DNA of 64,000 nt, from the NCBI GenBank assembly GCA_033964015.1, contig JAWWUD010000102.1:310001-374000 (forward strand). Direction: 5' to 3'. Below are positions 30,218 to 42,396 of the stretch, one piece after another; positions within the stretch are counted from its first letter, which is position 1, and the number at the start of each line of letters is the position of its first letter. A program made the position numbers and the translations under genes. The stretch is from Scolanthus callimorphus (Eukaryota > Cnidaria > Anthozoa > Actiniaria > Edwardsiidae). The notes under the pieces were generated by a model. It was not told the origin of the DNA and searched no databases. It saw only the letters and a list, made by a program, of their open reading frames with translations.

Positions 30218-31555
30218 TTACAGTACTTGCTGATGACAACATGCTTGCCTCCCTACCCTCCATAGAGTTCATGGCCAGACCCAGTCCATACTTCTCCTTC
30301 ATTTCTTTGGTATGGACAGGTACCACATGACCCAGGGTCCACACTGTTGGATTAACAGAAAAGAAAGACACATTCAAATGAAAGAAAGTTCTGCAGAGAT
30401 TATCCAGATCACTTACCTGTTGATCAGTAATGCAAACCCTATTGAAAAGTGATACACAGTCACGCAAGGTCAAGCAAAGATAAGCTAAAACATGAAGCGT
30501 GAACTTTACCTTTGTACCATCCTTCACTCCAGGCTCTACTGCACCAATTAAATACATGAAATTGTGGAGAAATGACCGAGAATCCCTACCTGTAAATCTG
30601 TATCGAAAAGATTTTGCATCATTTGTAGAAGACTCATCAAAATGTCGCACCACATTAGCAGCTAGTCTAGAAAGTTTTTTAGATTTCAATGTATCAACAT
30701 ATATGACAAGGGGACAGCTTGGAGGCAACTGCAAAAAAGTAAAACTATTAGAAATGTTGGAAATTTGCATCACTTGGTCCAGTAGGTATTTATGAATGAG
30801 TGCACAGGCATTGTTTTTGAGATGGAGTGGTTCCACATGGGCACAATCAATTAGCTTACCAACCCTTGGCTTAAATTCCTGCCTGCTTTTCAGCTTACTG
30901 ATAAAGGATGTCACTTTCTGGCGTTTAGTAGACTCTTTTAGTTGTGATGATTGGGTGGCAATCTTTCTCTTTCTGCCTCAACTTTTGTCACAGTTTGTAG
31001 GCGGTGTGTATAGCTCCAAGGTTTCTAGAATGTACTTCCCGATCTTCCAAAGCTTCCTGTTTCTGTTGAAACATTAGCAAAATTAGAAAAAAATTTGGCA
31101 CTATTAGAGAGTTCACCTGCAAGAAATGCTAGCATTTTCATATCGTTAGGCAATTCACTAAACTTAAATTTACAATCAATGACTTTTCCATTAACAGGAA
31201 TATGATAGGTGGTCTGTTCAATTTTGTGGATTTCTGAAACAAGTAACTCAATGTATTTGATAACTGGATAAGAGTCCTCTGAACAGTTGGCACCAAAAAT
31301 AAGGAAATTCTCATTGCTGCTGAGAACCCCGCGACCAATGTTCAGAAAGCTGACCAACCAATGCAACGGACGTGTCATCCTTGCCAAAAGGTGCACCATC
31401 CCCACCTATGGCAACAAAAAAATATTAGCACATCCAAACCAGGAAAGTTTAAAGCCACTACTCTCATTCAAATAAAACTTGGCAAGGATTTGTAGAAATT
31501 CGTCTAGATCTCTATAGCATCCACTCACCTTACCACCATCTTGACAAAGGTCCTA
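30218..31555 (-). pseudogene. 5' part of the interrupted multi-copy-type gene
   Basis: Minus-strand coding in several frames: GGKVSGCYRDLDEFLQILAK (about 31520), then GGDGAPFGKDD (about 31400), WLVSFLNIGRGVLSSNENFL, FSELPNDMKMLAFLAGELS, and after a break near 31010 EFKPRVGKLIDCAHVEPLHL, YRFTGRDSRSFLHNFMYLI, VWTLGHVVPVHTKEMKEKYG and NSMEGREA. I recall this block order from repeated uncharacterised anthozoan genes. Conserved Asp and Glu in GGDGAPFG and SMEGREA would fit a transposase-type nuclease, but that is speculation. Frameshifts occur near 31407, 31370 and 31010-31040, with a stop near 30990. The coding ends exactly at the retroelement edge and resumes at 25982. Confidence 0.6.
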
Positions 31556-31586
31556 TTGTAAATTTTTCCTATAGGAACAGACTTAA

Positions 31587-33005
31587 GGCGACTGTAAACC
31601 TTCGAAGGTGCCCTTCGCTAAAGAAAAACCCTCGCGCGCGCAAACACAATTATACATATAAACTATATACCATTTTAAAGCTCAATAGTAGTAGTTTCCA
31701 AATATGCTATTTTTATTTCTTCTCTTTTAAAATCTTTTACGCTAGGCGCCGCGCAATGAGTTTCCGACGCGCTCTAAAAAATTGAATTATGCGCATAGTA
31801 AACGCGTTTCTTTCAGCCGAAAAACTGCATCATATCCATCAGCACTCATAGGGCTGTCAAACCGTGTGGGGATTTGTCAATATTTTACTTAGTTTATGAT
31901 TTATCAAAGGCTAAAGTCGAAAGAGTAAAAATTGCTTACATTCCTTTACTTACGGCGCATTAGCATCGCAGGAAAGCAATATTTCTTTAAAGTCCCACAC
32001 GGTTTTAGAGATCAATGTTTAAACTAGCAATTGGCCAAGTTTCAAACGAATCCATCGTTTATCTCTATGCGCATAATTCAGTTTTATGTTGGTAATCTGC
32101 TCTAAAACTACTAAAGAGTTACGGCTCGTAGAAGCTTTCCTGACTTCTCAAGTGGACAGCAAACAAACGTCAAGCAGATGTCAACTGATAACCAATGAGA
32201 ACGAAGCGCCCCGTTGGGCCAGGAAAGTTCGCGGGAAAGCTCTTCCGATCTCGAATTTCAAGAGCATTGTTTATCGTTTTAAGCCTCGACTTATCAGGAT
32301 AATGGAATGGCAAAGCCAAAATCAAGCCGACGCAAATCAAGCGCCGCAAATCAAGCGCTGCAAATCAAAGTAGGAAGACTAAAAACTCTCCAACAAAGAT
32401 GAAAAAGGCCAAGGGAGGAAAACAAAAGACAGCAGCGGTCACAGCGGCCCAATGTAAATCACATGGAAATCATGTTCAGGGAACGCGAGCTCGACGAGTA
32501 GCGAGAACGATCAGATTATCTAGCTTCTTTGGAAATATCGAATCTATTTACTTCAGCTTGACGGAACGCATTTTGCGGATACGCTTAAATAGCATGCAGA
32601 GACCATGGCCAAGCACGAAAGCCACCAAGACGAATCAGTAATGTACAATACTCCAAAACGTTGTATTAATGGTTGAAATTCGTGAGATTGAAAGTTGCGT
32701 TGTTCGCGTTCACTTGTAGTTCGATGTTTGAAGGAATTGTGCGTAAATATGCTAATGAGTCCCGGATTATGTTTTCGCGCGCAATCAGTGGGGAGCCTGT
32801 GTCATATGTAAACAGGATTAAAGGATTAAAGTCGGCTGAGTTAGTAAATGCTCCGACGAAATGAATAATATTCTCGTTTTTACGTATGAAAACACTACTT
32901 CTTTGTATTTTTCTTTTTACGAGTTGCTAGATTATGACACAAACTTTAAGTTCAGCCGAAAAAAGAAAATAAGAAAAAAATTTGCCTCGAAGGTTGACAG
33001 TAGCC
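31587..33005. mobile_element. 1.42 kb element with TTAA target duplication
   Basis: GGCGACTGTAAACCTTCGAA (31587) and its imperfect inverse ending TTGACAGTAGCC (33005) are flanked on both sides by TTAA (31583-31586 and 33006-33009). TTAA duplication is typical of piggyBac and Kolobok superfamilies. Plus-strand frames at 32086-32864 have no transposase motif, so it is non-autonomous or unrelated cargo. It lies just 5' of the interrupted minus-strand gene. Confidence 0.65.
31780..32083. repeat. Inner palindrome with TATGCGCATAATTC ends
   Basis: TTGAATTATGCGCATAG (31782) and CTATGCGCATAATTCAG (to 32082) are inverse. Inside, AAACCGTGTGG (31858) faces CCCACACGGTTT (31993). A fold-back nested in the TTAA element. 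Confidence 0.55.
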
Positions 33006-33009
33006 TTAA

Positions 33010-33790
33010 GGTATTAGCCTAGGCTAAAATGAAGGAAATTTTAGGTGTTTAGAATTTCGTGATATTTTGCAAATGGAAAGACTACTAGGCCTAATTTAAT
33101 AATCTGAAATTTGTTTTTAAAAAATTGTTTTCTAAACTGGCAAAAACCACATTCAAAAATCGGTGATTGTCACCTCAAATTAATAAGTAACCCGAGGAGT
33201 AGACTAATCCTGTTACTTTGACAACCAAACCAAAAGTCACACAAATATTATTTAGCTCAAACACTACATTTTCTTCGCAATAAACACTTACTTGTGCTGC
33301 TAAAAGGTTTCTATTTTGGTTTTGATCTCTTATTGAGTGGAGCTCAGTAGAAATGAGCTTTGAAACTGTGTTCTGGGGTGCGGAAATTTGAGACAACTAC
33401 GATGGAATGTAATCACCAAAACATGTGTCTAAAATATGCCTCTCGGGGGAGGTGTAGGTAGACCAGCGTATTTTTGATGATTCAGGCATAATGCTCAGCG
33501 GATATCCGTAGGAAACGATCCAGAATTGAAGGTTTGCCATATTCTGGCTGTGTATGTCAGGTTTTTCACGTTTGAAGACGATTAGCGGCTTGAAATAAGA
33601 AGAAATCACGCAGCCAAGGATATCCATGTGTACATAAACACGTTTTGTGGGGAAACGATCAACGATATCCGCGTGAATTTGGCATGAAAGAAGATGTACT
33701 CGAGACGAAGAAATCTGTGACAGTGCGTGGCTATAGACATTTTCGTTAATGTATAACTTGAAGGTCAACAAAGAATTCATAAAATCCTAT
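33010..33790. other. No gene recognised
   Basis: Minus-strand frames 33175-33396 and 33397-33780 have no motif. Possible single-copy spacer between two elements. Confidence 0.35.
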
Positions 33791-34763
33791 ATAGCGGAGC
33801 TCCTTGCGGCGGCCGAAGGCCGCCGCAGAGCGGAGCACCATACCTAAGAAAACAGCGTAAAATAAAGGCAGATAACTGTAAATACAGCAATTCGTAGTAT
33901 TGGGTAACCTGTGGAAATTGCTAGGGGTCGATCCGAATTTTGGACGTCTTGGCAAGTCCCGGATGTGTAACGTGGCCGTGATCGCTGACGTCACAATAGC
34001 TCGATTGTGACGTCAAGCATGCTCAGCTAACAGGGGGAGGGTATGTCGCGTTGTCAAGGGAAGGGAGGTTGTTGAAATTTAACGTGCGTGAAAGTTTGCC
34101 GGCTTGCTCCTGAAATTCTCTCCCAGTCGGAGTTTCAAGGACTAGAAGAAAAGACAACTAACTGGAGTACCATGCTATAAATAATTTTGCCACAAAGGAT
34201 AAACAACGTGAACAGAAAGCCGTCGAATACAAACAACATGGGTCGTATTATCAGAAAAGCAGAAAGAAACGCCAAAAACCGAAGCACCAGAGCTAGAAAC
34301 AGCGACCGGGAAAAAGCCGGGCAAATCAGAGCAGAAAGAAGGTAACCATCATATCTATACAAGATACTCGATAGTCGAGGAGGAAACGGTCTCGTTCAGA
34401 CCTTCAGTGAGCCATAAAAACACACATTTTCAGCTCTCCTCGAGCTGATGGGGACTAACAATGATCATTTTGTAAAACAAAGTTTCCGTACCATCTTGAA
34501 CGACACAACTCCTCACGAGTAGCGTCGACGCGTCGAGACCATGCGCGGTATAGTAAAGAAATAAGACATTATACTTTTGAGCCCCTGGTCCCAAAAATAA
34601 CAACTTAAAGTTGTTGGATCTCATCTCTGTTTAATCACCGGAAATCACAGTCTTTACTTTACAGGAAGCGGAAATAAGTAGAAACAAGTTTCTATTGTTC
34701 AGACCATTACACGTGACACGACGCGGCAAAAGTTAATAGTGAAGTTGATCTCTAGAGTTCTAG

Positions 34764-34965
34764 TTGTACACAAGCTCCTTAACACACGAGGAAAAACTAC
34801 AGGCTGCAATTCTGTTAAAACACACATGTTCTACTTCTCTACTGAATACGAAAGTGTCAGGAAAGCTGAAGTCACAGGAACTAAAAACGTTTGTCACCAG
34901 TTACGGGCATGATGGTTGCGGTGTGGATTGGAAAGCACTGTTCGCTGCAGTTGGACAAACATTCG
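34764..34965 (+). other. Candidate exon in Element II
   Basis: A plus-strand frame reads THEEKLQAAILLKHTCSTSL, later TSYGHDGCGVDWKALFAAVG, and reaches TTCG followed by GTAAGTTT, a good donor. A shorter version could begin after the CAG at 34861. Composition looks protein-like but no family is recognised. Confidence 0.3.
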
Positions 34966-36467
34966 GTAAGTTTATTTTCCTCAGTGAAATGGGCGAATTA
35001 AAGCTTATGAGGTGGACTAAAACTGCTAAGACACTTTGGTTAAGAATGTTTTGCACCCGTTTACATGATTTTCAATTACTGTATGGACGAGTCTAAAGGA
35101 GATTTGATTTCCTCGGTATATTTAGAAAAGTCAAAAGATGATCAAACTAACTTTCAACTGTGTTTTGAGTGTTTTGGTCTTTCATTGAATTATAGAATTA
35201 CTTTATTCTATTGACACTGATAACGGCTATCTTTTATCTCTTGAAGATAAAACCTTCAACATGTGGTTAAATTTGTTGAGTGAGTGATCGGTTTGTTCCC
35301 AGTCAATCGAAAATGTGAATTATCAAGAAATTTTCCTTGCTCAAGGCCGGAATAAAAAGTTAGCAGAGTGCACAGAAAGACACTCACGTTTTCCCATATT
35401 TGTTGGCTCAGTATCAAAATAGCCCTTGTTATGTTTCTGTCTTTGTTTCATGTTATTCTTTTGCTTTTATGTCTCATTCTTATTTTCTCAATTTTTCCCC
35501 CGAAACCTCCATTTTCAGCATTTCAAGTGCAATTAGGTGAAAATTAGAGTACCATAAGATGCTTTTATGGGCATCTTGTGAACATGAAACTTGCTCCATC
35601 CAAAATTGCTCCACCCATGCAATTATTTGGAACACTTTAGATTTTGCGGCTTAATGATTTAACACCCTAGTAGTAACTCATGTTATTTCCATTATGAAAT
35701 CTAGATGGCAAACAAGGAAAGTCAATTTCAGTTTATTTACAATATACAGCTGACGATTTTATAGAATTGCATGGTTGACATAGAGTTTCCCTATTGTAGT
35801 ACTCCAAGGTGATGAACTTTGAAATTTCTTCAATTTTCACTAGTTGTTATGGCATATTTTATAGTTCTTCCAAAACAAACCGCAATCAAGCCAAGAGCTT
35901 CTAAGTGTTTCAGTAACTGGATTTTTGGCCACTTTTAGCCACAATTGCCTGGAATCCTAGTAAAATGTCTCATAATTATTTCTCTGATGAGTTGGGGGGA
36001 ATGCTAATTTTTTGGGGACTACATGCCGGAGAATCTTAAAATATAGGGAAAAAAGTTCACTTGTTTCTCCCCCCGACATACATAATGATTGCATACCGGT
36101 AATGAGTGCCTGTATATCATGCCCACTGAACAGATAACAAAGTAAAATTATTCCACTTGTAGGAAAGATATTTTGGGTTCCCCACCTTGACAAAGTGTCC
36201 CACAGCTGTGTTCAATTTGCTGGGATTATTTTGTTTCAGTGGTGACAAAATTGTTCAGATAATGCATGTTATTCCACCAAGATAATATTGTCCTGAACAA
36301 ATCATGAAAGTTATTGCTGAGAGCATGCTAATCCTGACATGGCACACATGCCAAGCAATACATTAATCAACTTATCAATATTTGGTTATCTTGTCAGCCC
36401 TGAAAAGGTCTCTGCAGTTGCAAAATTTGTAAAGACTAAATTTATTTAATTCTCAAATAAATTTGAT
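34966..36467. other. No gene recognised
   Basis: AT-rich stretch with short unsupported frames and no tandem or inverted structure noticed. Confidence 0.4.
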
Positions 36468-36497
36468 TGTGTGTTTCCAAAAAATATCCATTCCCCC

Positions 36498-36528
<31 letters not shown>

Positions 36529-36683
36529 ACACAAGGGTGTTGAGAAATGACCCCCCTCCCCTCTGGAATTTCCTAAGAAAAATACAGTGTTTGTATGGAA
36601 AAGATCAGGTAAATTGACCCCCCACCCCTCTGGAATTTCCAATCCCTTCCGATGGGGGTATGGATATTTTTTGGAAACACACA
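36468..36683. mobile_element. 216-bp MITE with TGTGTGTTTCCAAAAAATA ends
   Basis: The left TGTGTGTTTCCAAAAAATAT plus CCAT and right ATGGATATTTTTTGGAAACA then CACA (to 36683) are exact inverse ends. The interior carries a long C-run (36487-36514), a CA microsatellite and two CTCTGGAATTTCC units related in word content to the GGAAATTCCAGGG minisatellites. Partial relatives occur at 23165-23300 and 47560-47722. Confidence 0.75.
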
Positions 36684-37065
36684 TTAAGTAAATTTAGTCA
36701 TGACAAAATTTGCAACTGCAGAGACTTTTTGATGACTGAAAAGGTTACCAGATATTTTAGGGCGATTCAAAAGACTTGATAAACTAGTTCAAAATGTGTA
36801 AAATGCTGTATTTTCTTCAAATCTGATATTTCTGCTGTTTTGCTATTAAATACCCATAGGAGTCCAGCTTCACTGGACTCCTATGTTGAGGATCCACCCG
36901 CTGTTATTTTGCTGGCTAGATGCCTGCCTTAGCTTCCCCCCGCCATCATCTTTATACTTTTGAGCCCTGGTCCCAAAAAATAGGATCCATGAACTGATTT
37001 GTTCACTATTTATCAGTATGCTTGGGGAGAAAAGACAAGACCTTAATTTTTTTTTACTGTAGCTA
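36684..37065. other. No gene recognised
   Basis: A short stretch near 36955 (TACTTTTGAGCCCTGGTCCC) is shared with 34575, indicating a dispersed repeat. Nothing else. Confidence 0.35.
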
Positions 37066-37611
37066 CAGGGCATCTGACAGGGTGCGGTGGTGCGGATCCG
37101 GACAATTTGGTCATTTCAGCACCTTGAGAGCTTTCCCCGCACCAGCTTTCCTGGTGAACAAAATAGCTTGAACAAAACGACAGCTTGCCAAGAGTTTCTC
37201 GTCAAATTTCTGTCCAAAACTTGCCCTCTTGCCCTTTGAGTACAAAAATGCCCTGTTGATGGAGATTGGAGTGCAACTTTCAGTATGTATAAATTGTTTT
37301 AGAGGCGAATTAGGCCAGTTTCAGAGGTGTTATTATCAGAAATCCAGTAAGTGATTTAGCCTATTTCTCTGTACATTTAAGCTTAAGCTAAGTTAACTTT
37401 TAACATTCCCCCCCCCCTGTTTTATCAAAGCTTTTGTGTGCAAAAGCATCTTTTAATGTGTATATACATAATGGTAGACCATATATTTGAAACTCTGAAA
37501 TTGTTTTAGAGGCATTTAATTTTCCGCACAATTTGCCTTTTCTTCCCAACATTTTGCCCTGAAATTTCCGCACAATTTCCAAAAAAATTCCGCACCCTGT
37601 CAGATGCCCTG
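37066..37611. mobile_element. 546-bp MITE with CAGGGCATCTGACAGG ends
   Basis: CAGGGCATCTGACAGGGTGC (37066) and GCACCCTGTCAGATGCCCTG (ending 37611) are perfect inverse ends of at least 22 bp. The flanks show no clear target duplication. Interior TCCGCACAATTT words recur. CAGGG-type ends suggest hAT-like, without proof. Confidence 0.75.
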
Positions 37612-38034
37612 AAGGAGAGGACCTGAAATTTTTGTGCAGTTATCAAAGGAAATTCAAGCTACAGAAGTTGATAGTTGTACTCAGGTATGTAAAGGCTTGA
37701 CAAGCACAATGGGGCTTATATGCAGATCAAAATAATATTTTGCTGTTGAGGGACAGCTGAGGCAACCAAACCTGGCAGTCTACTTTATTTGTGCCAGCCA
37801 TATTTAAAATAATGACAATTTGTTGTCATGGCAAACCATTTAAGGTGGTTGGACAAGTTTCTATACCGAGTTACGTCAACCCTGTCGCTTGAAAAACCTT
37901 GAGATACCAAAATATAGGGCTTTTGACACAGGAAAATACCTAAATATGTCAAAAATTTTTGCTGTATTTTAGTGGACCAGAAGCCAAAAAAAGCTATAGC
38001 AATTTTTCAAAGAAAATCGGGAGATTTTACTTAA
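37612..38034. other. Spacer before the long inverted-repeat element
   Basis: TTTAAGGTGGTTGGACAAG near 37848 resembles a transposon end, but no matching inverse was found. No gene. Confidence 0.35.
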
Positions 38035-38146
38035 AGGCCCATCACCAACCGGGAGCGGCCTTTGCGCCAAGTTTCAAATTGATCAATTGTTTTCGGGTGC
38101 TCTGATTTGCTAAGAGTCCGCGAAGGCTCTCGGTTGGTGATGGGCC
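38035..38146. mobile_element. 112-bp MITE at TTAA
   Basis: GGCCCATCACCAACCGGGAG (after TTAAA at 38031) and CTCTCGGTTGGTGATGGGCC (ending 38146) are inverse ends. TTAA flanks both sides (38031-38034 and 38147-38150). It sits exactly at the outer edge of the left arm of the larger element. Confidence 0.7.
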
Positions 38147-39490
38147 TTAAGAGCGAATGCACAGAAAAATCGAGCAAAGCGTGGCCACAGTTCAAAACCT
38201 TATCTACCCTCATTTTCAGTTTATAGGAAGGTTTTGATGAGTTTACAAACCTGCTGTGGTTTATTTTTCGAAACGCGAACGATTTTAGTAATTATTTGAG
38301 AATTTCGATTTTGCTGTTTGGTGCCCCAGCCCGGCTTCCGACGAAGGCAAAATTGCTCATAACTCAGAAACTTGCTCGGCGCGACTTCGCAACTAAATTC
38401 ACAGGTAATCTAACACTTAATTTTATCAAAACAGATGTCTAGCATTCTATTTACGATCGATTTTCGATTCTTCGGCGTAAAATAGAGGCGAGCAACCATG
38501 TTATTTAACGGGCATTTTACACGTTCTAAAATAACAGCTAAAATCTAACTCGAGTTTTCGGGATGTGCCCATTCTCCAAATTGCATCGTCTTCAGGTTCT
38601 AGAGCCTAGAGATATAGTATTTACCTAATATCCAAACAGAAGTTTGGTACTCTTAGCGAGCACTTTAGAATTCGGGGACGAATCTTATAATATTTCGGTG
38701 AAACGGACCTTAAATTTGACCTCTGTACGAACGTCACGATGGTAATATTATAATTCTAGCCCGATTCCAACACCCAATTCGACCCTTTTCAAGAAATTCC
38801 AGCAGCTATGTAAAGGGAAATACGACTTACCATAGGATAAGAACCACTTTGGTGCGCATATTTTTGGTGAACTTGTAATAGAACTTGGGTTTGTTGATCA
38901 GCTCGCATTCTCGACTGGAAGAGCGACATATAACACAATGCGCGTTTGGAGAAATGCGAATGCTGCGAATAATTCAGAATAACTTTTAAAGCTATGCAGT
39001 GCTTAAAGTACCCAATAAAGTATGTCAACCACGAAAAGGATTGGACAAGGAGACGAAATGAAAACAGCTACAGGTCGTTGGAGCTGAACAACTTCGCATT
39101 TGTATTTGTTGTTGGCGTGTCAGTCGCAAAACTGGCGGCGAAAGCAAAATGATCTTTTGATGGTAGGGTGGGGGATGAATTCACTCTCGGAAATAAACAA
39201 TTTAGTCCCTCTTCTAGAGGTATATATGGGGTCAAGCACAAAACTGTAGTGCCATTTTAGGCACCAAGACGACCAGAACCGCATCCATTTTGTACCAAAT
39301 TATCAGCCTCGCGAGAGTTGCAAAGAAATGTATCAACTCTTGCTCGTGTAAACCAAAAGGAAACACGGAGCAATTTCTGTGCTCTCTTTTGTTTTAACAA
39401 AGACGCTTTAAAGCTTTAAACAAGTGCAACATCAGGAGAGAAAAATCACCGTGATAGCACCGACTTGCATCTTTTTTACACTAGTATTGT

Positions 39491-39517
39491 ACCCCCCCCC
39501 CCCCCCCCCCCCCCCCC
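39491..39517. repeat. Poly-C tract
   Basis: About 27 consecutive C residues, bounded by TTGTA and TCATAAAAT. Assembly length is uncertain in such tracts. Confidence 0.9.
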
Positions 39518-40173
39518 TCATAAAATTGTACGGGGATGTTCCGCCCAGAGTGACCGGTGGACCTCTCTTACCCTGTTATATAGTAAAATTAGGAAAAAGG
39601 TACCCTTTTAATATACTGAATTGAGAAAAAGGCAAGCGGCTTAAGTGTGCCGAAACAAGATGCAACCACATAAAACATGAGGTTGTATTGGTCTGCGCAA
39701 TGCAACCTGGGAAGGATAAAGTCGTGCGCGTAGACTCGCTTGCCTATCCTCGAACACGGCACCTGGAGTCCTGGACACGTTGTGTCGTTGTTGTTATCTA
39801 TCAATAAAGATGCACTGAAGAGCTCTTCATTACAGCCGACTCTGCATCCCGGGGGAGTAATCCGGGGGAGGTTTGGTAGGGTGTCCCGCCGAAGTCTCTC
39901 CAAAATTAAAAACCCCTCCTTTTTTATACCCAGTACCATAGACATTCAGTTAAAATTGTATATCCTACCGCCGACCTGAAGATGTAATTATTTTACAATA
40001 AACTGTCTTATATAATGACTAAATGCGACACAACTTTCTTAAAATTTGTTTCTAGGATAGTGGTACATAGTATACCCATCTTCGAAAGAAGACTCCTTAG
40101 CTTAGGTAACGAATTCGACGTTACATAGAAATTCGTCATTTAGACCGCGCTTCACGCGATGAATAATACTAAT

Positions 40174-40676
40174 CGTCATTTGCGGCGTGCATTGCCCATG
40201 TTATCTGCATGGTGAATAAGACAGCCTTTGTTTCCCACACACAACGGGGAGGGGGGGGGGCATATACAAAAACACGAGGCAGTTTTATGAAAGTATAAAC
40301 TCTTTTGCGCGAAAATGTAGAGCCAAGCATGTGAAAATACCGCATGTTTGGACGGAACTTTGATATATGCAGGGTGTAAAATCCGGGATGTGGAGGAGAG
40401 TTGAGGAAAAACTGGGGGCACGTCATTTGCGGCGTGCATTGCCCATGTTATCTGCATGGTGAATAAGACAGCCTTTGTTTCCCACACACAACGGGGAGGG
40501 GGGGGGGGGGGGGGCATATACAAAAACACGAGGCAGTTTTATGAAAGTATAAACTCTTTTGCGCGAAAATGTAGTGCCAAGCATGTGAAAATACCGCATG
40601 TTTGGACGGAACTTTGATATATGCAGGGTGTAAAATCCGGGATGTGGAGGAGAGTTGAGGAAAAACTGGGGGCACG
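40174..40676. repeat. Tandem duplication, ~247 and ~256 bp
   Basis: The unit CGTCATTTGCGGCGTGCATT ... GGGGGCA occurs at 40174-40420 and again directly at 40421-40676. The copies differ by the length of an internal G run (12 versus 18) and an AGAGCC/AGTGCC change. A related start (TTCATTTGCGGCGCGCATG) recurs at 52594, so the unit is part of a dispersed repeat. Confidence 0.85.
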
Positions 40677-42396
40677 ACTCCCCCCGGCCCCTGTAAGCGC
40701 TACGGCACTGCACCAAAAATGGAACTTGTTCTATTTTATTTTGCTGCGCTCAGCCGAATAGAAAACATCAACAACGAGACAACTAACAAGGACAATGATG
40801 TGGAGGAGAGCCGACCAGCAAATAAAAAATTATTGACAGGCGGTTAATAAAGCTGACGTGGAGTAAAATACGAAGGTGCAATGGACTTATTACAAGACCG
40901 TCCCTAGGTACAAAAAAATAATTGGTAAGCAGAAAAATCATCAGTGCATAGGCAAAAAGTAACCCTCGTACAAAAGTACAGAGTACTTGTTTACTTGTTG
41001 TCAAGTGAACAACGCGAAGCTGAAGAGCGGAGGGGAGTGAATGACACAAAAGGCAAACACAACTATCTTATCTCGTGAATACCGTAAATAAATACATGTC
41101 TTCTACTTTTCCTCTGAATTAGGGCGCGCAACGAAAGAAAAATGCGATCCTCTCTTTCTATACAGGCGTATGGCCCCAAATCCCCCCCCCCGTACGGTCA
41201 CTTATGCCCTTTTACAAGTGTTTTTCTCACAAAATTGTAATGCATTTTCTGTCGCTTTCAGGCCTACACTGCCCAATAACAGTTTCCTTGGGGTACCATA
41301 CCTCCATCCTCTAGACAAACAGAAGAAACTACAAATTTATCCACGAAAATGAATTCCCTCCTCCTCCGCCCCCAAAAACATAATTTTGCTTTCGCCGCCC
41401 CTTTAAATTAGCGACTGTCACGCAAACAACAAATACATGCTGCGAAGTTGCTCAGCTCTCCAACGACGTGTTTAGCTGTACTTCTCCTCCCTTTGTCCAA
41501 AACAGATTGGTTCTTCTGCTTTATTAGGTACAGTTTAAGCTCTGGAGAGCTTTTGAATTCTTCTGAAAGTTATCTCAGGCAAATAATTCGTAACATGTCT
41601 TCAAACGCGCGTTCATGTTTTCGCTCGCGATCGCGAGCTGATTAAACAAATCAAAGTTCTGTTACAAGTTCTCCAAACATATGCACACCAAAGTGGTTCT
41701 TATCCTATGGTAAGTTGTATTTCTCTTTACATAGCTGCTGGAATTTCTAAAAGGGTCGAATTAGGTGTTGGAATCGGGCTGGAATTATAATATTACCATC
41801 GTGACGTCTCGTAAAGAGGTCAAATTTCAGGTCAGTTTCATGTTTTTCACCAAAATATTATAACATTCGTCCCCGAATTCTAAAGCGCTCGCTAAGAGTA
41901 CCAAACGTCTGTTTGGATATTAGGTAAATACTATATCTCTAGGCTCTAGAACCTGAATTTGAGGCAATTTGGAGAATGGGCACATCCCGAAAACTAGAGT
42001 TAGTTTTTAGCTATTATTTAAGAAAGTTTCAAATGCCCGTTAAATAACATAGTTGCTCGCCTCTATTTTACGCTGAAAAATCGCAAATCCATCGTAAATA
42101 AAATGCTAGACATCTGTTTCGATAAAATTAAGTGTTAGATTGCCTGTGAATTTGGTTGCGAAGTCGCGCCGAGCAAATTTCTATAGTTGGCCGATTTTTC
42201 CTTTTTCCGCCGGCACTAGACGGTAAACTCGAAATTCTCAAATAATTACTAAAATCGTTCGCGTTTCGAAAAACAAACCCCAGCAGTTTTGTAAATTCAT
42301 CAAAACCTTCCTATAAACTGAAAATGAGGGTAGATAAGGTTTTGAGCTGTGGCCACACTTTGCTGATTTTGCTCGACTTTTTTGTGCATTCGCTCT

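Larger units (their letters stand above)
38151..42396. mobile_element. 4.2 kb element with ~1 kb terminal inverted repeats
   Basis: Left arm 38151-39175 and right arm 41385-42396 are inverse copies. Matching blocks run from GAGCGAATGCACAGAAAAA / TTGTGCATTCGCTC at the outside, through CTTATCTACCCTCATTTTCA, GATATTAGGTAAATACTATA and CCATAGGATAAGAACCACTT, to AACAACTTCGCATTTGTATT / TGCTGCGAAGTTGCTCAGC and TTGCTTTCGCCG near the inside. Identity looks moderately high with scattered indels. No transposase frame was recognised. Long arms are seen in Foldback and some Polinton-type or MULE elements. Confidence 0.7.

Noticed and set aside
40169..40716. Repeated proline-rich minus-strand frames
   Set aside because: They are two copies of a 250-bp tandem duplication whose G-run encodes the prolines; no protein family.
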